DNA of 64,000 nt from the NCBI GenBank assembly GCA_019112875.1, contig DXIO01000023.1:1-64000 (forward strand). The letters run 5' to 3'. Position 1 is the stretch's first letter; every line of letters begins with the position of its first letter. The notes under the pieces are model-generated. The model was not told the DNA's origin. It did no database searches and saw nothing but the letters and a program-made list of their open reading frames with translations. Both the position numbers and the translations under genes were made by a program. This document shows, one piece after another, positions 61,233-64,000 of this stretch. The DNA is from Candidatus Aquabacterium excrementipullorum (GTDB lineage Bacteria > Pseudomonadota > Gammaproteobacteria > Burkholderiales > Burkholderiaceae_C).

Positions 61233-62426
61233 ATGCTTGCAACCATGACGAGCGCCCTCGACCATCCCCCGCCGTCCGCCGTGGCCGATCAGGCCCTGGC
61301 GCCGGTGGCATTGCCGCCCGAGGTGCAGCGCCTGCAGGACCAGGTGCGCGAGGCCCGCGAGCGCCGCGCCGTGCTGCGCGTGCGCGGCCTGGGCAGCAAG
61401 GATGGCATCGGCGACATCGCCCTGGGCGAGGTGCTGGACACGCGCGAATGCACCGGCATCGTCGCCTACGAGCCCAGCGAACTGGTGATCACCGCGCTGG
61501 CCGGCACGCCGTTGGCCGAGGTCGAGGCCGAGTTGGCCCGGCGCGGCCAGTACCTGCCCTTCGAGCCGCCGCGCTGGAGCCTGATGCCGGGCGGTGGCAC
61601 GCTGGGCGGGGTGGTGGCTTCGGGCTTCAGCGGCCCGGCGCGCGCCTCGCGCGGTGCCGTGCGGGATCATGTGCTGGGCGTGCGCATGCTCAACGGCCGC
61701 GCGCAATGGCTGCGCTTCGGCGGTTCGGTGATGAAGAACGTGGCCGGCTTCGACCTGGCCCGCCTGATGGCCGGTTCCATGGGCACCTTGGGCGCACTGA
61801 CCGAGGTCACGCTCAAGGTGATGCCGCGTCCGGTGGCCGAATGCACGCTGCGCTTCGAATGCACGCAGGAGCAGGGCATCCTGCTGATCAACCAGTGGGC
61901 CGGCCAGCCGCTGCCGCTGGACGCCTCCGCCTGGTGGGACGGCCTGCTGGTGGTGCGCCTGCGCGGCGCCGAAGCCGCCTTGACCGCCGCCGTGCAGCGC
62001 TTGATGCCCGAGGCGGGCGGCGACATCGTGCCCACCGCCATGGCCGACAGCTTCTGGACCGGCCTGCGCGATCACCACGACGAGTTCTTCACTCGCGCCC
62101 GCACGCTGGTGCTGTCGGGCAAGACCTCGGGCGCGACGCTGTGGCGCCTGTCGGTGCCGGCCACCAGCAAGCCGCTGGCCCTGCCCGGCGAAACCCTGAT
62201 CGAATGGTTCGGCGCGCAGCGCTGGCTGTGCACCTCGGCGCCCGCCGCGCTGGTGCACGAGGCCGCCGCGCGCGCCGGGGGCCATGCGCTGGCCTGGGTC
62301 AGCACCGTGCCCCAGCCGGTGGTGCTGCCGCCCGTGCTCAAGCGCCTGCATCGCCAGGTGCAGCAGGCCTTCGACCCCGATGGCGTGTTCGACACCGGCC
62401 GCCTGTGGCCTCGCGCCAGCGGCTGA
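61233..62426 (+). CDS. glcE: Glycolate oxidase subunit GlcE (FAD-binding)
   Basis: 397 aa, or 393 from the ATG at 61245. FAD-binding type 4 (vanillyl-alcohol oxidase fold) protein: VAYEPSELVITALAGTPLAEVEAEL, PPRWSLMPGGGTLGGVVASGFSGPARASRG, DHVLGVRMLNGRAQWLRFGGSVMKNVAGFDLARLMAGSMGTLG are the GlcE blocks. With GlcD and GlcF it oxidises glycolate to glyoxylate. glcD is not next to it here; the upstream neighbour is the nitrilase gene, so GlcD must be encoded elsewhere. Confidence 0.95.
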   Translation: MLATMTSALDHPPPSAVADQALAPVALPPEVQRLQDQVREARERRAVLRVRGLGSKDGIGDIALGEVLDTRECTGIVAYEPSELVITALAGTPLAEVEAELARRGQYLPFEPPRWSLMPGGGTLGGVVASGFSGPARASRGAVRDHVLGVRMLNGRAQWLRFGGSVMKNVAGFDLARLMAGSMGTLGALTEVTLKVMPRPVAECTLRFECTQEQGILLINQWAGQPLPLDASAWWDGLLVVRLRGAEAALTAAVQRLMPEAGGDIVPTAMADSFWTGLRDHHDEFFTRARTLVLSGKTSGATLWRLSVPATSKPLALPGETLIEWFGAQRWLCTSAPAALVHEAAARAGGHALAWVSTVPQPVVLPPVLKRLHRQVQQAFDPDGVFDTGRLWPRASG

Positions 62427-62491
62427 CCGGCGCCGACGAACTGCTCGCCCACAGCCGCCCCCACCGGCTACAGCCACAACAACAAGCCCGC

Positions 62492-63778
62492 ATGCAGACC
62501 CGACTGTCCCCCGAGTTCCAGCAGAGCGACGAAGGCCGCCGCGCCGATGCGGTGCTGCGCAGCTGCGTGCACTGCGGCTTCTGCAACGCCACCTGCCCCA
62601 CGTACCGCGTCACCGGCAACGAGCTCGATGGCCCGCGCGGCCGCATCTACCTGATGAAGCAGGTGTTCGAGGGCCACGAGCCCACGCGCACCACGCAGGC
62701 GCACCTGGACCGCTGCATCGGCTGCCGCCATTGCGAGAGCACCTGCCCCTCGGGCGTGCAGTACCACGAGCTGCTGGCCGTGGGCCAGGCCGTGGTGGAC
62801 CGCCAGGTGCACCGCCCGCTGTCGCTGCGCCTGCGCCGCTGGGGCCTGCGCACGCTCGTGCCCTCGCGCCTGTTCGGCCCCGCGCTGGCGCTGGGCCGGG
62901 CCTTGCGCCCGTTGCTGCCGGCCGCACTGGCGGCCCAGGTGCCCACCGCGCCGGCCCTGGCGCCCGGCGCCTGGCCTGATGCCAGGCGCCAGCTGCACAC
63001 CCGCCGCGTGCTGATGCCGCAGGGCTGCGTGCAGCCTCATCTGCGCCCGCACATCGACGTGGCCACGGCCCGCGTGCTCGATGCCGTCGGCGTGCGCGCC
63101 GTGCCGGTGCGCGGCGCCGGCTGCTGCGGCGCGCTCAAGGGCCACCTGGGCGATGAAGATGGCGCCCGCGCGCAGGCCCGCCGCAACATCGACGCGTGGT
63201 GGCCCTACCTGCAGGGCGATACACCGGCCGAGGCCATCGTCGTCAACGCCTCGGGCTGTGGCGCCTGGGTCAAGGATTACGACAGCCTGCTGGCCGAGGA
63301 TCCGGCCTATGCCGACAAGGCCCGGCGTGTCGTGGCGCTGGTGAAGGACCCGGCCGAGCTGCTGCCCCAGTGGCTGCCGACGCTCAAGCGCGCCTTGCGC
63401 CAGCGCCCGGGCGAGGCGAAGAACCTGGGCGAGCTGACGTTCCATCCGCCCTGCAGCTTCAGCCATGCGCTCAAGCTGAGCGCGGCCGCGCGCCCTGGCC
63501 CGGTCGAATCAGGGCTGCGCGAGCTGGGTTTCGACGTGCGCCTCGCGCGCACGGACAGCCACCAGTGCTGCGGCGCGGGCGGGGCCTACAGCCTGCTGCA
63601 GCCGGAGTTGTCGGCCCCCCTGCGCGAGGCCAAGGTGGCCGCGCTGGAGGCCGCCGGCAGCCCGGTGGTGGCCAGTGCCAACATCGGGTGCATCACGCTC
63701 CTGCAGGGCGCGATGCGCACGCCGGTCAAGCACTGGATCGAACTGGTGGACGAAGCGCTGGCAGGCGCCAAGCGCTGA
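62492..63778 (+). CDS. glcF: Glycolate oxidase iron-sulfur subunit GlcF
   Basis: 428 aa. Two 4Fe-4S ferredoxin motifs near the N-terminus (CVHCGFCNATCP and CIGCRHCESTCP) and two cysteine-rich CCG domains (GAGCCGALKGH and QCCGAGGAY), the layout of GlcF. It passes electrons from the GlcD/GlcE flavins toward the respiratory chain. It starts 65 nt after glcE; the ATG at 62492 lies right before the conserved first residues, with no strong ribosome binding site. Confidence 0.95.
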   Translation: MQTRLSPEFQQSDEGRRADAVLRSCVHCGFCNATCPTYRVTGNELDGPRGRIYLMKQVFEGHEPTRTTQAHLDRCIGCRHCESTCPSGVQYHELLAVGQAVVDRQVHRPLSLRLRRWGLRTLVPSRLFGPALALGRALRPLLPAALAAQVPTAPALAPGAWPDARRQLHTRRVLMPQGCVQPHLRPHIDVATARVLDAVGVRAVPVRGAGCCGALKGHLGDEDGARAQARRNIDAWWPYLQGDTPAEAIVVNASGCGAWVKDYDSLLAEDPAYADKARRVVALVKDPAELLPQWLPTLKRALRQRPGEAKNLGELTFHPPCSFSHALKLSAAARPGPVESGLRELGFDVRLARTDSHQCCGAGGAYSLLQPELSAPLREAKVAALEAAGSPVVASANIGCITLLQGAMRTPVKHWIELVDEALAGAKR

Positions 63779-63801
63779 TCAACAACGCTGATCTGAACTG
63801 A

Positions 63802-64000
63802 TCAGGCGCCGCGCGCCACCGGCCGATCCGGATCGGCGCACCAGGCACTCCACGAGCCGGCGTACAGCCGCGTGCCGTGCAGGCCCGCGACTTCCATCGC
63901 CAGCAGGTTGTGGCAGGCCGTCACGCCCGAGCCGCACTGGTGCACCACCGTGTCCAGCGGGTGACGGCCCAGCAGCGCGGTGAACTCGCTGCGCAGCTGG
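63802..64000 (-). CDS. sseA: Rhodanese-type sulfurtransferase, C-terminal end (partial, start lies after the window)
   Basis: About 66 C-terminal residues are visible. They contain the active-site loop [11 protein letters not shown] with the catalytic Cys and the family end [21 protein letters not shown], which is typical of two-domain thiosulfate/3-mercaptopyruvate sulfurtransferases. The CGSGVTA loop is the 3-mercaptopyruvate form (rhodanese proper has CRKGVTA). It converges with glcF, leaving 23 nt between stop codons. The gene runs off the right edge, so length and domain number cannot be checked. Confidence 0.85.
   Translation of the reverse strand, partial: QLRSEFTALLGRHPLDTVVHQCGSGVTACHNLLAMEVAGLHGTRLYAGSWSAWCADPDRPVARGA

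Overview
The window is high-GC DNA (roughly two-thirds G+C by eye) with the gene style of a betaproteobacterium of the order Burkholderiales. Support comes from System II cytochrome c biogenesis (ResB/CcsA) next to a diheme cytochrome c, a glcE-glcF pair, and an iron-uptake locus built like the lipopeptide-siderophore loci of Variovorax, Cupriavidus and related genera. Genus cannot be fixed from the sequence. No rRNA, tRNA, CRISPR array or insertion sequence was seen.

Positions 1-22 kb are mostly core and signalling genes. They hold the C-terminal part of a hybrid histidine kinase, an RsbQ-like alpha/beta hydrolase whose nucleophile serine is replaced by alanine, and a soluble PAS hybrid kinase. 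Next come purC, engB (minus strand), a cytochrome c4-like protein, resB, ccsA, a Crp/Fnr regulator, a large secreted diheme protein, an OB-fold lipoprotein-like or anchored protein, a bile-acid/sodium symporter family protein and a small conserved protein. A minus-strand pair follows (Tat-exported flavin amine oxidase and a flavin monooxygenase), then a TonB-dependent receptor.

Positions 21.7-60.3 kb form one siderophore locus. A Fur box precedes an iron-starvation ECF sigma factor and an 85-aa FecR N-terminal-only protein. Then comes the assembly line: MbtH, type II thioesterase, FAAL-ACP-C-A-PCP, KS-AT-KR-ACP, C-A-PCP, and C-A-PCP-E-C-A-PCP-C-A-PCP-TE. Facing it on the minus strand are a Fur-box-preceded receptor operon (TonB receptor, two PepSY membrane proteins, a 74-aa membrane protein) and a tailoring operon (hydroxyornithine acyltransferase, PvdA-like ornithine N5-hydroxylase, serine esterase). 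A PvdE-like ABC exporter and a Fur-family half-protein run rightward.

Three promoters of form TAAA(T/C)-N16-CGTC sit exactly in front of mbtH, the acyltransferase and the exporter. This gives a cascade readable from sequence: Fur controls the sigma factor and the receptor, and the sigma factor controls synthesis, tailoring and export. The adenylation pocket residues predict acyl - basic residue (Arg-like) - malonate-derived ketide - Asp - D-N5-hydroxyornithine - Thr - N5-hydroxyornithine. That is a dihydroxamate lipopeptide siderophore of the variochelin type, probably differing in detail from described ones.

Positions 60.3-64 kb are core metabolism: a nitrilase-family amidase (minus), glcE and glcF, and the C-terminal end of a rhodanese-type sulfurtransferase (minus, cut by the window edge).
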